From Gambelia wislizenii (Eukaryota; Chordata; Lepidosauria; Squamata; Crotaphytidae): DNA of 64,000 bases. This document shows positions 1-11,500 of this stretch, piece by piece; position 1 is the stretch's first letter, and every line of letters starts with the position of its first letter. A program made the translations under genes and the position numbers. The stretch is taken from contig JAUMIR010000003.1 of the NCBI GenBank assembly GCA_030847615.1, positions 288,294,265 through 288,358,264 of the forward strand, read 5' to 3'. The notes below the pieces were generated by a model, which saw nothing but the letters and a program-made list of their open reading frames with translations, ran no database searches and was not told the origin of the DNA.

Positions 1-300
1 TCCCATGGCTTTTTAAAAAATCACCATTGTTTTATAAAATTCATGAATAGACACCAAATTTCTTCAATCTAAATCTGAATGAAGTGGTACAAGCGACAGA
101 GACCTGAAACGGAATGTTCTCTATGACTCCTTTATGACTTTGTTGGGAGTACATGAGTGGACGACTACAGTATCTTATCCAGAGTTTGTTGGGTATGCTA
201 AAAGCATGTTAACAGTTTTCAGTCTATGTCCTTCTTAAATTTAACCAAATATTAGGAAAGCACATGTTGCTGAATCAATTAAAGACAAGTGTTGTTTTTT
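1..300. other. APP intron 1, unassigned sequence
   Basis: AT-rich sequence with no coding signal, no tandem repeat and no terminal repeats that I can recognise. Confidence 0.5.
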
Positions 301-309
301 GCTGTCAAG

Positions 310-600
310 TCAGCTTTGAATTACGGCGACCCTATGAATTAGAGACTTTCAAGAGTTTCAGTCATCAACAGCCCTGCTCAGATCTTCCAAACTCAGGGCC
401 ATGGGATCCTTGTTTGAATCAATCCACCTGCATTGTGGTCCTCCTATTTTCTTACTGCCTTCGACTTTACCAAGTCTTTTCCAGTGAGTCATGTCATCTG
501 CATATATGGTACAATAGTCACAGTTTAGGTTCTGTCGATCCTGTTGAAAAAACTTACACACACACCCAAATCTGGCCCAATGAGGCCACATACCATACAG
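310..600 (-). mobile_element. RTE/BovB-like LINE 3' fragment
   Basis: Read on the minus strand, 358-615 gives a peptide with GKVEGSKKIGGPQCRWID followed by LSLEDLSRAVDD. This resembles the C-terminal end of RTE-type LINE proteins (basic GKxEG..RG.P..RW.D, then LS.L...V.DR). After the stop, the sequence ends in a phrase equivalent to an HRVA motif. The piece is short, 5'-truncated and diverged. The exact clade is inferred from memory of these protein tails and is uncertain. Confidence 0.45.
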
Positions 601-815
601 TCCTATCTGCACCAAACTCAGATATACTACCTTAATCCAAGTTTTAAAAACTCAGTTTTCTCTGGAATTTGCTTGAAACTCTGGAGAAAACTGTAGTGTG
701 AACAATACATTCACCTTGGGTTGGGCAGGTGGGGAGGCAGGACAAGCATTGCCTGACAGGTGCTGCCCTTTCTCCCTTCCTTGGTGCCGCTTCCTCATTC
801 CAATATTTGCTGTAA

Positions 816-1200
816 AGGCAGAGTCCTGGCACTAGTTGCTGTTTCTGAGGTGAGAAGGACTAACCAGCCACATGATCGCATGGCTAGCTATCTTGTTCTG
901 ATCTTGGAGAGGGTGATTGTGCAGAGCCCTGGTGTTAGTTGTTTGCTCTGAGGTCAGGACGAGTGGATGGCCTTGTGATCATGTGGCTGGCTGCTCCCTC
1001 TGGTCTCGGAGAGGGTGATTGTGCACTGGAAAGGCAGAGCCCTGGTACATAGTCACTCTCTCAGGTCAGAACAAGTGGCCAGCCTTGAGATCACGTGGCT
1101 GACCACTCCTTCTGACCTCAGAGAGGGTGATTGTGCACCGGGAAGGCAGAGCCCTGGTGTATAGTCGTGTTCTCTGAGGTCAGAACGAGTAGCTAGTCAT
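816..1200. repeat. Tandem repeat, unit about 112 bp, roughly 3.5 copies
   Basis: The phrase GCAGAGYCCTGG recurs at about 819, 922, 1034 and 1146 (spacings 103, 112 and 112). Each unit also carries GAGAGGGTGATTGTGCA and a segment ending CTCTGAGGTCAGAACGAGT. Units are 80-90% alike by eye. No open frame persists through it. Confidence 0.8.
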
Positions 1201-1952
1201 GTAGTGGCACCGAGGTGGGGAAAAACAGCACTGCAGAAGTGCCTGGAGGTAAAAATACAGATGATTTATTGTGTAGAGAAGCTCAGCAAAGAGTGCTGCA
1301 GATTAAGGCTTTGGCTAGGTAAGGTGTGGCACTTAAATCTGGGCCAGAGTAGTCCGAATTTCATGTGGTACAGCTTCAGGGCAAAGTAGTCTAAATTTCA
1401 GTTCAATTTTTACCCCCAGTGTAGACTTGTCCTTGGTGATCTTGACTTCTAGTGATTGTTCTGTCTTGTTTGTTCTGTTCCTGGACCCCTTTATTTGTCT
1501 TAGAACTCCCATCAAATATTTTTCTTCCAAAAATTGTTCTAGTACAAATAATTTCTGCCGTACATAAAGTTTTGATTCCCCCCCTCAACATATTAAATGT
1601 GCTCTTATTTTCCTAATCAGGTGTTTCAGTTCAAATACTTAAGGCTTGTTGTAACACTAAGAAATTTGGTTTTGTAAAGATATATGTCCAATAAGTATGC
1701 CAAATCAGAGAGATTCCATTTGCTTTCTTGGTGACTAGATTGATTCCAGTCCCATCTGAACATTGGCACCATCTCAGTGAAATCATTACTTACCATCCTC
1801 AGTTTTCATCAGCAATACAGAATGCTAGAGACATATGGTACAGCAGTGTTGATGACATAAATGCCTAATCAATATATTACAGGTATACATCTATTAATGA
1901 AGGAGATGTGTTCCTGGGCAGTTTTTCTTTATCAGAAATTTTGGTATCAGCT
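1201..1952. other. Intron sequence without recognised features
   Basis: Mixed AT-rich sequence. Short open frames here show no family resemblance. Nothing repetitive stands out until the CT run at its right edge. Confidence 0.5.
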
Positions 1953-1953
1953 G

Positions 1954-2000
<47 letters not shown>
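1953..2000. repeat. (CT)n microsatellite, tail of LINE copy 1
   Basis: A pure CT run of 48 bases lies immediately beside the 3' hairpin of the minus-strand LINE at 2001. On the LINE strand it is a (GA)n tail. Other copies end in a short version of the same tail, so the run is probably an expansion of it. Confidence 0.95.
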
Positions 2001-2002
<2 letters not shown>

Positions 2003-3426
2003 CTTTTCTTCGCAAACGAAGATTCAGGAAGGACTCATCCCATGTTTTCTGCAAGCGCACTGATGACTAAAAAGGCCAATCTGAGATAGACAAGTCTGGT
2101 TGCAGAAAGCACAGCAGAAGGTTTCCTCGGGTGATGTTACCGGGTTGTGATTCTTTCTGCGTTGCGTTTCTCTTCAAGGCTTGTTCGGCGTGAGTTCTCA
2201 AATAAGGCTGCAGCATTGTGGATAGTGCATCTCCATGCCTCCCGATGTGAGGCCAGGGCAGACCATTGTTGGTGATCAATTTGGCCGAGCCTGAGATGTT
2301 GTTTCAGGGAGTCCTTGTATCGCTTTTTTGGAGCGCCCCTCTTATGCTGACCCATGGCGAGTTCACCATAGAGTACTATTTTGGGGAGGCGATGGTCCTC
2401 CATCCTAGACACATGCCCTGCCCAGCGCAGCTGTGTTCTCAATATCATGGCCTCAATGCTGGTGAGCCCTGCTTGCTAAAGGACAGCAACATTCGTCACA
2501 TAGTCAGTCCAGTGTATATTTAGGATTGTGCATAAACAGCGCTGGTGGAAGTGTTCGAGGAGTTGTAACTGGTGGCGATAGGTGACCCATGTTTCAGATC
2601 CATAAAGGAGAATAGGGAGTACAATGGCTCTATACACACTGATTTTTGTGCTTCGCCTGAGGTGTTTATTACTCCAGACTCTTTTGTAAAGTCTTCCAAA
2701 TGCGCTATTTGCCTTTGCTAATCTGTGATTGATATCTCTTTGTCAATCTTGGCATCTGAGGAGATGATGCTTCCCAGGTAGGTGAACTGCTGAACGGACT
2801 TAAGCACAGAATTGCCGATGGCAGTGTGGGGATGGTGGTGTTTGTCCTGTGGTGCAGGCTGGTAAAGAACTTCTTCAGGTTGACTTCCAGCCCAAAGAGC
2901 TCTGCAGCTGTTGCGAAGCAGGATGTGAGGCGCTGCAGAGCTGCTTCTGTGTGGGCAACAAGGGCAGCATCGTCAGCGAAGAGCAGCTCACGGACTAGAT
3001 AGTTTAGAGTCTTAGTGCGAGCCCTCAGACGGCTTAAGTTAAACAAGCTACCATCAGTACGGTAACGTATATAGATGCCGTCATCCTCTTCGAGCTCTGC
3101 CGTAGCCCTTTGGAGCATCATAATGAAGAGGATTGTAAATAAAGTTGGAGCAAGAACACAACCTTGCTTCACTCCATTACTTATTAGAAAGTGCTCTGAA
3201 AGAGCATCGTCATATCTGACTTGACCACGCTGGCCCTCGTGTAGCAAGATAATCATTTTAAGGAATTTGGGGGGACATCCTAGTCTTTCCAGGATCTGCC
3301 ACAGACCTTTCCTACTCACGGTATCGAAGGCTTTGGTGAGGTCAACAAATGTTACATAGAGACCCTTGTTCTGCTCTCTACATTTCTCTTGCAGTTGTCT
3401 AAGGGCAAATACCATATCTGTAGTAC
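2001..3426 (-). mobile_element. Non-LTR retrotransposon copy 1 (hairpin and (GA)n-tailed LINE), RT and C-terminal region
   Basis: The minus strand encodes a reverse transcriptase core: TFVDLTKAFDTVSRKGLW with the first catalytic aspartate, SNGVKQGCVLAPTLF, and LLFADDAALVAH carrying the catalytic FADD box (frame 2705-3478). A second frame (2137-2448) holds the C-terminal part, TQLRWAGHVSRMEDHRLPK, then RGAPKKRYKDSLKQHL. The 3' end is CTTCGTTTGCGAAG (a hairpin), AAAAGCC, then (GA)n. The 5' end is truncated inside the RT domain near 3426, where homology with the copy at 46 kb stops. Frames are broken, so it is dead. The clade is not certain; the C-terminal H2C2-like finger (C..C....GL..HQRAC) is shared by several RTE- and I-like groups. 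Confidence 0.85.
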
Positions 3427-3603
3427 TCCAATTGGCTGAATAACATGGAAACAATAGGGCTAGATTACTACACCACAAAGTGAGAACAGGTTAACACGTT
3501 TCTACAAATATTTTATGCAAAACCACAGATATGCATATGTGAAATGAAACTACCATATTCCCTGTCTCATTCAAAAGTCATTTGCTGTGTTTTTACACAG
3601 AAT

Positions 3604-4459
3604 CTAAAATCCAACCATCCCCACATTGCTGTCGGCACCTCTGTGCTTAAGTCCGTTCAGCTTAAGTTCACCTACCTGGGAAGCATCCTCTCCTCAGATG
3701 CCAAGATTGACAAAAAGATTGATCACAGATTTGCAAAGACATATAGCGCATTTGGAAGACTTTACAAAAGAGTCTGGAGTAATAAACACCTCAGGCGAAG
3801 CACAAAAATCAGTGTATATAGAGCCATTGTACTGTCTATTCTCCTTTATGGGTCTGAAACATGGGTCACCTATCGCCACCACTTACGACTCCTCAAACGC
3901 TTTCATCAGCGTTGTTTATGCAGAATCCTAAATATATACTGGACTGACTATGTGACGAATGTTTGCTGTCCTTGAGCAAGCAAGGATCACCAGCATTGAG
4001 GCCATGATATTGAGAACACAGCTGCGCTGGGCAGGGCATGTGTCTAGGATGGAGGACCATCGCCTCCCCAAAATAGTACTCTACGGTGAACTCGCCATGG
4101 GTCAGCGTAAGAGGGGCACTCCAAAAAAGCGATACAAGGACTCCCTGAAACAACATCTCAGGCTCGGCCAAATTGATTACCAACAGTGGTCCGCCCTGGC
4201 CTCACATCGGGAGGCATGGAGACGCACTATCCACAATGCTGTAGCCTTATTTGAGAACTCACGCCGAACAAGTCTTGAAGAGAAACGACAGCGCAGAAAG
4301 AATCACAACCCGGAAACATCACCCAAGGAGACCTTCTGCTGTGCTTTCTGCAACCGGACTTGTTTATCTTGGATTGGCCTTTTTAGTCATCAGCGCGCTT
4401 GCAGTAAGCGCGGGATGAGTCCTTCCTGAATCTTCGTTTGCGAAGAAAAGCCAGAGAGA
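3604..4459 (+). mobile_element. LINE copy 2, same family as copy 1, opposite orientation
   Basis: It starts inside the thumb region (SVLKSVQLKFTYLGSI) and continues through VYRAIVLSILLYGSETWVTYRHH and RWAGHVSRMEDHRLPK to the terminal zinc-finger-like CAFCNRTCLSWIGLFSHQRAC. It ends in the CTTCGTTTGCGAAG hairpin followed by GCCAGAGAGA. A frameshift sits near 3960-3980 (TNVCCP versus TNVAVLEQ). With copy 1 it forms an inverted repeat of about 850-bp arms. It is 5'-truncated and inactive. Confidence 0.87.
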
Positions 4460-5404
4460 AAATCCAACCATTGCTGAATAATTTCTGTTTACATGGGAAG
4501 TGATCTGGCTAGCACCCCCAATTAATCTCTTACCCACTTACAAGTTTGCTTCTGCAGCTGATTAACCCCTGGCTGAGCAATATTGGAGAACCATGTTGAG
4601 TGACTTCATAAAATTTAAATTTAGTGAAGAAATGGGCCCTTAAATTTAGTGAAAAAATAGTCCTTTAGTACTGTACTAAATATGAAGTTAACAAAATAAG
4701 TATCTTAAATACAATTGGCAGTCTTAAAATGTGTTGTGTGGCATAGAAATGGAAATAAAGATCTATAGGAATTCTGGTTTTTTTGAATTCTGAATTTTAA
4801 TGGAATTCTCATTCACTGCTCACCAAGTATTTTGCTTAGCACCTGCAAGATTTAACTAAGAGAAAGAAATGTGTAGCATAGCTTTTGTAGACTCTGGCTA
4901 CCTGCATCAAATGCATTAAAGTCTACAAAAGTCTATGCTACAGTCTCCTTTTTCTCTGTTTAAAAGGTGCTGTAAGAACCCTTTGAAAGTGTTTTACTGT
5001 AACTGTATAAGCAAAGAAGGAGCTCTGTAGTATGTGTGTTTGTATTGCCTTTCTTCTAAGGCATTTGGGATAATGCATAGTGAGTTATATAAACAGTTTA
5101 ACTTTGCAACTCTGGTTACTCATCAGCTTCTGGGCCAAATTCAAATTGAGAAGGCTGATCTTTAAAGCTGTAACTAGCTAAGGACCAGTCTACTTGAGTG
5201 AGCTCTTTCTTCAACAACATAGAATGTTCCTGCATGCTTATTAATTCCATATTTTGAGTGGTGCCTCACATGTTGCTACCAGCAGTGGAAGGACAGGTGG
5301 CTTTCTGGAACAAAGACTTTTATCAGTGGTTCACTCCATCTGTAGAATGCCCTCTCAAGGGCAAACATCCTAATTTCCTCATTACATACATTTAGATACC
5401 AGAT
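4460..5404. other. Intron sequence with an imperfect inverted repeat at 4873-4941
   Basis: Mostly AT-rich unassigned DNA. Two arms, GTAGCATAGCTTTTGTAGAC at 4873 and its near reverse complement ending at 4941, face each other across about 27 bases. The right arm resembles a decayed hammerhead-type repeat. No coding signal. Confidence 0.5.
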
Positions 5405-8165
5405 CATAGAATCATAGAATTGCAGAGTTGGAAGAGACCACGAGGGCCATCCAGTCCAACCCCTTGCCATGTAGGAAATCACGATCAAAGCATCCCCGAC
5501 AGATGGCCATCCAGCCTCTGTTTAAAGACCTCCAAAGAAGGAAACCCCACCACGCTCCGAGGGAGTGTGTTCCACTGCCGAACAGCTCTTACTGTCAAAA
5601 AGTTCCTCCTAATGTTGAGGTGGAATCTCTGTTCCTGGAGCTTGCATCCATTGCTCTGTGTTCCAATCTCTGGAGCAGCAGAAAACAAGCTTGCTCCATC
5701 CTCAACGTGACACCCCTTCAAATACTTTAAGAGGGCTATCATATCACCTCTTAACCGTCTTTTTTCCAGGTTAAACATACCCAGTTCCCTAAGTCTCTCC
5801 TCATAAGGCATGGTTTCCAGACCTTTCACCATTTTAGTCGCCCTCGTCTGGACACGCTCCAATTTGTCAATATCCTTTTTGAATTGTGGTGCCCAGAACT
5901 GGACACAGTATTCTAGGTGAGGTCTGACCAAGGCAGAATAGAGCAGCACTATTACTTCCCTTGATCTGGACACTATACTTCTATTGATGCAGCCCAAAAT
6001 CACATTGGCCTTTTTAGCTGCCGCATCACACTGTTGACTCATGTTCAACTTGTGTCTACTAGGACTCCTAGATCCCTTTCGCACCTAGTCTCATTCAGCC
6101 AGGTCTCCCCCATCCTATATCTATGCATTTCATTTTTTCGCCCTAAGTGCAGTACCTTACATTTCTCCTTATTGAATTTCATTTTGTTAACTTTGACCCA
6201 GCTCTCCAGTTTATCCAGGTCATCTTGAATTTTGATCCTGTCCTCTAGGGTATTAGCTACTCCTCCTAATTTGGTATCATCTGCAAATTTGGCGTCATCT
6301 GCAAATTTGGCAAGTATGCCCCTAATTCCCTCATCCAAGTCATTGATAAAGATGTTGAATAGCACTGGGCCCAGGACAGAATCCTGTGGCACCCCACTGG
6401 TCACATCTTTCCAAGATGAAGAGGAGCCACTGCTGAGCACCCTTTGGGTTCGGCCGGTCAACCAATTACAAACCCATTGAATTATTTACTTGTCTAGCCC
6501 ACATTTTACAAGCTTGTTTGCAAGAATGTCATGGGGAACCTTGTCAAAGGCCTTAATGAAATCAAGGTATGCGATATCCACAGTGTTCCCTTCATCTACT
6601 AAGCTGGTAATTTTATCAAAAAAAGAGATCAGATTAGTCTGGCATGACTTGTTACTCTGAAACCCATGTTGACTTTTTGTGATTATGGCATTGCCTTCTA
6701 AATGTTCACAGACTCTCTGTTTAATGATCTGCTCTAGAATCTTCCCTGGTATTGATGTCAGACTAACTGGACGATAATTGTTGGGATCCTCTTTTTCCCC
6801 CTTTTTGAAGATGGGAGCAACGTTTGCCCTCCTCCAGTCTGCTGGGATTTTTCCTGTTCTCCAGGAGTTCTCAAAGATTATTGCCAATGGCTCTGAGATT
6901 ATATTTGCCAGCTCTTTTAATACTCTTGGATGTAGTTCATGTGGTCCTGGAGATTTAAGTTCATTTAGATTAAGAAGGTATTCCTGTACTACCTCTTTGC
7001 TTATTCTGTGCTGGATTTCCCCTGTTGTGTCTTCTGTACCTTTATCCTCAGGTTGTTCCCCCTTTACCTTTTCTGAAAACACTGAGGCAAAGAAGGTGTT
7101 GAGTAATTCTGTCTTTTCTCTGTCCCCTGTTAGCATTTTGCCATCTTCTCTGCATAGTGGCCTTACCATTTCCTTCTTCCTCCTTTTGCTATGGACATAC
7201 CCAAAAAACCCCTTTTTATTGTTCTTAACCTCTCTAGCAAGCCTGAGCTCATTCTGCGCTTTAGCTTTTCTGACTTTACTCCTACATGTGTTCGCTATCT
7301 GTTTGAATTCTTCTTTGGTGATTTCCCCCCTTTTCCATTTCTTATACATGTTCCGTTTAAAACTTAGCTCTGTTGATATTTCTTTAGTCATCCATCCTGG
7401 TTTCTTACGACACCTCTCATTTTTCTTTCTCATTGGTACTGTTTGAAACTGTGCCTTCAGTATCTCCCTTTTTAGAAAGTCTCATCCGTCTTGAAGTCTG
7501 TTCTCTTTTAGTATTCCTGACCATGGGATCACCCCCTGTATTTCCCTGAGTTTATTGAAATCAGCTCTCGTAAAGTCAAGAATGCGTGTCTGACTATGCC
7601 TGGCTTCTCCTTTCCATTGTATAATAAACTCCAGGAGAACATGATCACTCTCACCTAAGGATCCCACCACTTGCACCCCATTAATCAGGTCATCCCTGTT
7701 GGTTAGGATCAGATCTAAAATAGCTGACCCCCTTGTTGCCTCTTCCACCTTTTGGACCATGAAATTGTCTTCCAGGCAAGTAAGGAATTTGCTAGACCTT
7801 GAAGTTTTGGTTGAGTTAGATTTCCAGCAAATATCAGGATAGTTGAAGTCACCCATCACTACTACATCTCTCCTTTCTGCATGTGTTTTCATCTGTTCTA
7901 GAAAGGCATCATCCAATTCCTCTGTCTGACTTGGGGGTCTGTAGTAGAGTCCCATAATAACATCCCTGTTGTTTCCCTCCCCTTTAATTTTTATCCAGAT
8001 GCTCTCCACGTGGCTTCCAGTATTGATGTCATGGATCTCTTCACTGGTGTAAATATCCCTGACATATAATGCTATTCCTCCTCCTTTCCTGTTTGGCCTG
8101 TTTCTCTTAAAATGAAGATCTTCCTTTTCTGGCAGACAATTTAGTCCTTGCTTTCTTGGGCTATT
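5405..8165 (-). mobile_element. CR1 LINE, 5'-truncated, with endonuclease and reverse transcriptase remains
   Basis: On the minus strand the order is: C-terminal part of an APE endonuclease (7482-8009, with GLYYRPPSQ, VVMGDFNYPDICW and GESDHVLLEF); a linker and RT fingers/palm (6486-7433, with ADWRRANVAPIFKKGEKEDPNNYRP and YLDFIKAFDKVP); RT palm with a doubled FADD box (6045-6461); and the C-terminal region (5485-6084, with [15 protein letters not shown] and RQWNTLPRSVV). The 3' end at 5405 has the CR1-typical ATTCTATGAT repeats. Four separate frames mean at least three disruptions. CR1 proteins copy their RNA into DNA at a nicked target; this copy lacks the 5' end and cannot do so. Confidence 0.92.
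6277..6312 (-). repeat. 18-bp in-frame tandem duplication of the CR1 catalytic box
   Basis: TCATCTGCAAATTTGGCG is followed directly by TCATCTGCAAATTTGGCA. On the minus strand this makes KFADDAKFADDTKLGG where CR1 normally has one FADDTKLGG. Both copies keep the two aspartates. Confidence 0.9.
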
Positions 8166-8225
8166 TATTTTATTTAAATCCTTCCTTTCTCACAAAACTA
8201 GGACTTACAGAGCACACAATAAGAA

Positions 8226-8613
8226 GATGATGATAATAATATTTATTTCTCTTTCCCAAGTTTGTGACTAATAGCAACTTACAACAAATTAAAAAACACA
8301 TTGTTAATAATTCACAAGGTACAACATTAAAATGAGATTAAATGATCAAAAAATTAAAACCAGACTAAAACATGCATCATTAAATAGGGACACACGTGTC
8401 CCACACAAGCTCCATCACATTGTTTAGGTGAGACGAGCCTTAGACTGCTTTATATTCATATACACACACACTTGTCAAATGACTGCTGGAACAGAAATTC
8501 TTTACCTGTCTGCAAAATGAAAGTAGGGAGGTCCCGGTCTCATTTATCAAAGGGAGTTCCAGTGCCTGGGGGCAGCCACCGAGAAGGCCCTCTCTATTTC
8601 TACCAGATGCACT
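8226..8613 (-). mobile_element. L2 LINE 3' region, part 1 (split by mariner)
   Basis: It has an ATAATAATATTTATTT start and a UTR similar to other L2 ends in the window, then GGAGTTCCAGTGCCTGGG and GAGAAGGCCCTCTC, which match the equivalent segment of the L2 at 39.7-40.6 kb. The copy resumes after the mariner at about 9900. Confidence 0.65.
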
Positions 8614-9899
8614 GGGTCTGTCTATTAAATAACAAGACTGGAATAGCCCATCTTTATTTATGTGTATTACAGTTCTAATGCTTATCCCTTTCAATATACT
8701 CCCTGTTCATACTCACACACCAATGCAGTCTTGTTTTCCACTGGCTGAAGGCATGGAGAAGATCAGTTTCTGCCAGCTGTTTCAACACATATGCCATTTT
8801 CTTCTTTACTGCATAATTGATTCAAAATGTGTTCCTTTAAGCACCAGTTTCACTTTAGGAAAAAGAAAAAAGTTGCATGGTGCCAAATCTGGCAAGTATG
8901 GAGGATATTCAAGTGATATAATTTGTTTATCAGCCAAAAACTCCTTCACAGAAAGTGCTGTATGAGGAGGCACATTGTGTTGATGAGGAATGAAACCATT
9001 TTTTTCACAGCTCTGGTCTTTTTTTCCTGACTCTTTCTCTCAGCTTTGTCAAAGCTTCCTTATAATAATGCTGGTTTGATAATAATTTGATAATAATTCT
9101 GTAACTCATTCTGCGAAAATTACAAAATCTTACACCCTTGATGTCAAAAAACCCAATGTGCATGGCTTTGAATGTGGACTTGCTTTGACATGCTTCTTTC
9201 ATTTTGGGTGATGATGGTATTTTCCAGTGCATTGACTGTTGTTTTGTCTCAGGATCATACTGGAGGATCCAGGTTTCATCACAAGTGATGATTTTTTTGA
9301 AAAAGTTGCTGCAGAATGTCAGCGCAAATTTCCTCGCGATACTCTTTTTGCTCTGCTATGAGAAACCTAGGGACCATCTTGGCACAAACTTTTCTCATGT
9401 TGAGATCCTCATGCAAAATTTTCCACGCAGTGTCTTTGTCAATTTAGCAGCTATCATTTGAACACTTGAGTCAGCAGTCTTCTCAAACAATCTGGCTAAT
9501 TTTTTTCCACAACTTCTTCAGTTCATGAAGTGGAAGGTTATCCAGGGCATTTATCGTCTTCCACATTTTCACATCATTCTCTGAATCTTTTGTGCCACTC
9601 AGACACATGCGCATGAGACGTACAGTCTTCCCTGTAGGCCTCAGTAAGCATTTGAAAAGATTCTGTTGGTGTTTTGTTCAATTTTACTAAAAATTTCAAA
9701 TTGACATGTTACCCAGCTTCTAAACACAGCTGCTTTAAATGACAACTGACAATTAAATGAATGGCCAAGAGTGTTGATGTTTGTCATGTAGAGGACCATT
9801 CAGATCAGTTCAAGGTCACCACACCAGCATTTACAATTGGTTCTCCCTGATTTGTGTGAAAGGTAGAAACACAGTCTCATTATTTAATAGACAGACCTC
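8614..9899 (-). mobile_element. Mariner DNA transposon, about 1.29 kb, decayed
   Basis: The ends are inverted repeats: GGGTCTGTCTATTAAATAAC at the left and its reverse complement (TTATTTAATAGACAGACCTC) at the right, with a 17-bp perfect core. Length is the usual 1.3 kb for mariner. The minus strand carries transposase remains, including MHWKIPSSPKMKEACQSKS, then FFDIKGV and LTKLRERVRKKRPEL (9005-9232), and further left the equivalent of HQHNVPPHTALSVKEFL and the downstream catalytic region in several frames. Frameshifts and stops make the transposase non-functional. It interrupts an L2. Confidence 0.85.
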
Positions 9900-10130
9900 A
9901 TATTTTACCTGTGAGGGTGGTGGGACAGAGAGGGCCTCCCTAGCAGTTTTCAAAGCACAAGCTGGTCGGTAAGAGAGAATACGGTCCTTCAGACAACCTG
10001 GACCTGAGCCATATAGGGCTGTTTGGGGGGGGGGGGAACAGACTAGCATCCAGTAAAGCTGTTGCAACAAGGGAGTTTCTATTTCTCGACAATCCAATTT
10101 CTAGTTTCAGTCATACTGTTCTAATAGCTA
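9900..10130 (-). mobile_element. L2 LINE, part 2 (other side of the mariner)
   Basis: It begins with CTGTGAGGGTGGTGGGACAG, which continues the L2 UTR interrupted at 8613, and then TCCTTCAG...GAGCCATATAGGGCTG, the counterpart of ATGTAGGGCTTTAAAGG in the L2 at 40.1 kb. A run of 13 G lies at 10024-10036. Confidence 0.65.
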
Positions 10131-10837
10131 CCTCCATATTTCAATGCCCAAACATTTAGTGGTCAATGCTACCATTTCTTCAGCCTCCCAGTCTCCCGAT
10201 TCAGAATAAAACCAGAAATTTCTGCACATGAGGATGCCTGAATATCTCTTCAAGGAAAAAAAAATTCTAGAGACAGAAGCTTCAGAGTTATTGTTTAAAA
10301 AGCTTTCTGCATAGCATCTGTAATCTGATAGGGGCCTTTTTGGAAAGGTGGGCACAACCTAGGAAGTCACAAAAAAGCCCCTGAGCCCATGGGTTGCACT
10401 TTCCCTGTCCCAGGTGAGCGATTACCCTGAAAGATTAAAAGGAGATTGGTTCCTTACTGGAAACCATTATATACCTGTTGTGAGGCTTCCCCTAGACAGC
10501 TGGTCAGCTGCTGTGTGAACAGAATGTTGGACTTGGCAGGCCTTCAATCTGGCCCAGCATGGGTCTTCTGATATTCTTATGAGATGTACATGTGTAGATG
10601 TTATGTTGGGAACTCATGCTTTGTTACCCAAATGGGTGGGGGTGCCTTAGAGCCCCACATGTGATATTAATAGTTGGGGAAATTATTATTTGCTCAAATG
10701 GAATGCTGCAGGAGGCGGGTAACTTCGGAACCTTTTCACCTATGTATACCAGTACTAACTGCAGAGAACTCCAGGTTAAAGTGAAGTAAATGGTATTTTT
10801 TGAGAAATAGAAGGCAATCACACATTTAATCACACAG
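10131..10837. other. Intron sequence without recognised features
   Basis: No coding or repeat signature found. A fragment around 10500-10580 (GAACAGAATGTTGGACTTGG...CTTCTGATATTCTTATG) resembles a dispersed repeat end, but I cannot name it. Confidence 0.4.
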
Positions 10838-11022
10838 CCCTATTTAAGTATTTGAAGGGGTGTCACATTGAAGATTGAGCAATCTTGTTTTCTGCTGCTC
10901 CAGAAACTAGAACACGGAACAATGGATGAAAGCTCCAGGAACAGAGATTCCACCTCAACATTAGGAGGAACTTTTTGACAGTAAGAGCTGTTCGGCAGTG
11001 GAACACACTCCCTCGGGGCCCA
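10838..11022 (+). mobile_element. CR1 3' fragment
   Basis: It contains TTTGAAGGGGTGTCACATTGA, then GGAACAGAGATTCCACCTCAACATT and GTAAGAGCTGTTCGGCAGTGGAA, the same order as the C-terminal coding region of the CR1 at 5.4-5.8 kb, here on the + strand. Both ends are missing. Confidence 0.85.
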
Positions 11023-11500
11023 AGGAACGGATTAGCACATACCTTCTTAATCATTGTTGTTTATTAGGGGCTTTATTTAACTCTAGATTGGGTGTGTAAT
11101 ATTTTTCCATGACACCTTCTTTAGGTCCTGGTGTTCTCCATCTGACCTCACTCTTGGTCCACCCCAATCTACTAGACCCAGTGAAGTGTCTCAGTATTGG
11201 CAATTATGAAATATCATAGGGAGGGGGTGTAAGGCATGGTAACATGGACATAAGCTGAGATCCCCCCCTCCCAATTTGGGCCACCCTTTGTTCTTTTAGT
11301 TTACAAGTTCTTTGTGGTATAGGACAGTGCTTCCCAAGCTATTTGATGGTGGGGGAATATCATCATCATCATCATCATCATCATTTATTTATTTATTTAG
11401 CACCATCACTGTACATAGAAAAAAACCAGTTCCCTTCTCTCAGGTTTACAATCTAAAGACCTGAATGGATACCTGGCCATCAGAAAGTAAAATTTAATTT
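11023..11500. repeat. Unassigned intron sequence with a (CAT)n/(ATTT)n microsatellite at 11358-11399
   Basis: Short CAT repeats (about 8 units) pass into ATTT repeats. These are common at L2 and SINE 3' ends, and the following sequence (CACCATCACTGTACATAGAAAA...TTACAATCTAAAGACC) looks like an old repeat end. No gene. Confidence 0.6.

Noticed and set aside
5485..6084. Functional host gene for the 199-codon frame
   Set aside because: It is the C-terminal part of a CR1 reverse transcriptase followed by a CR1 3' end.
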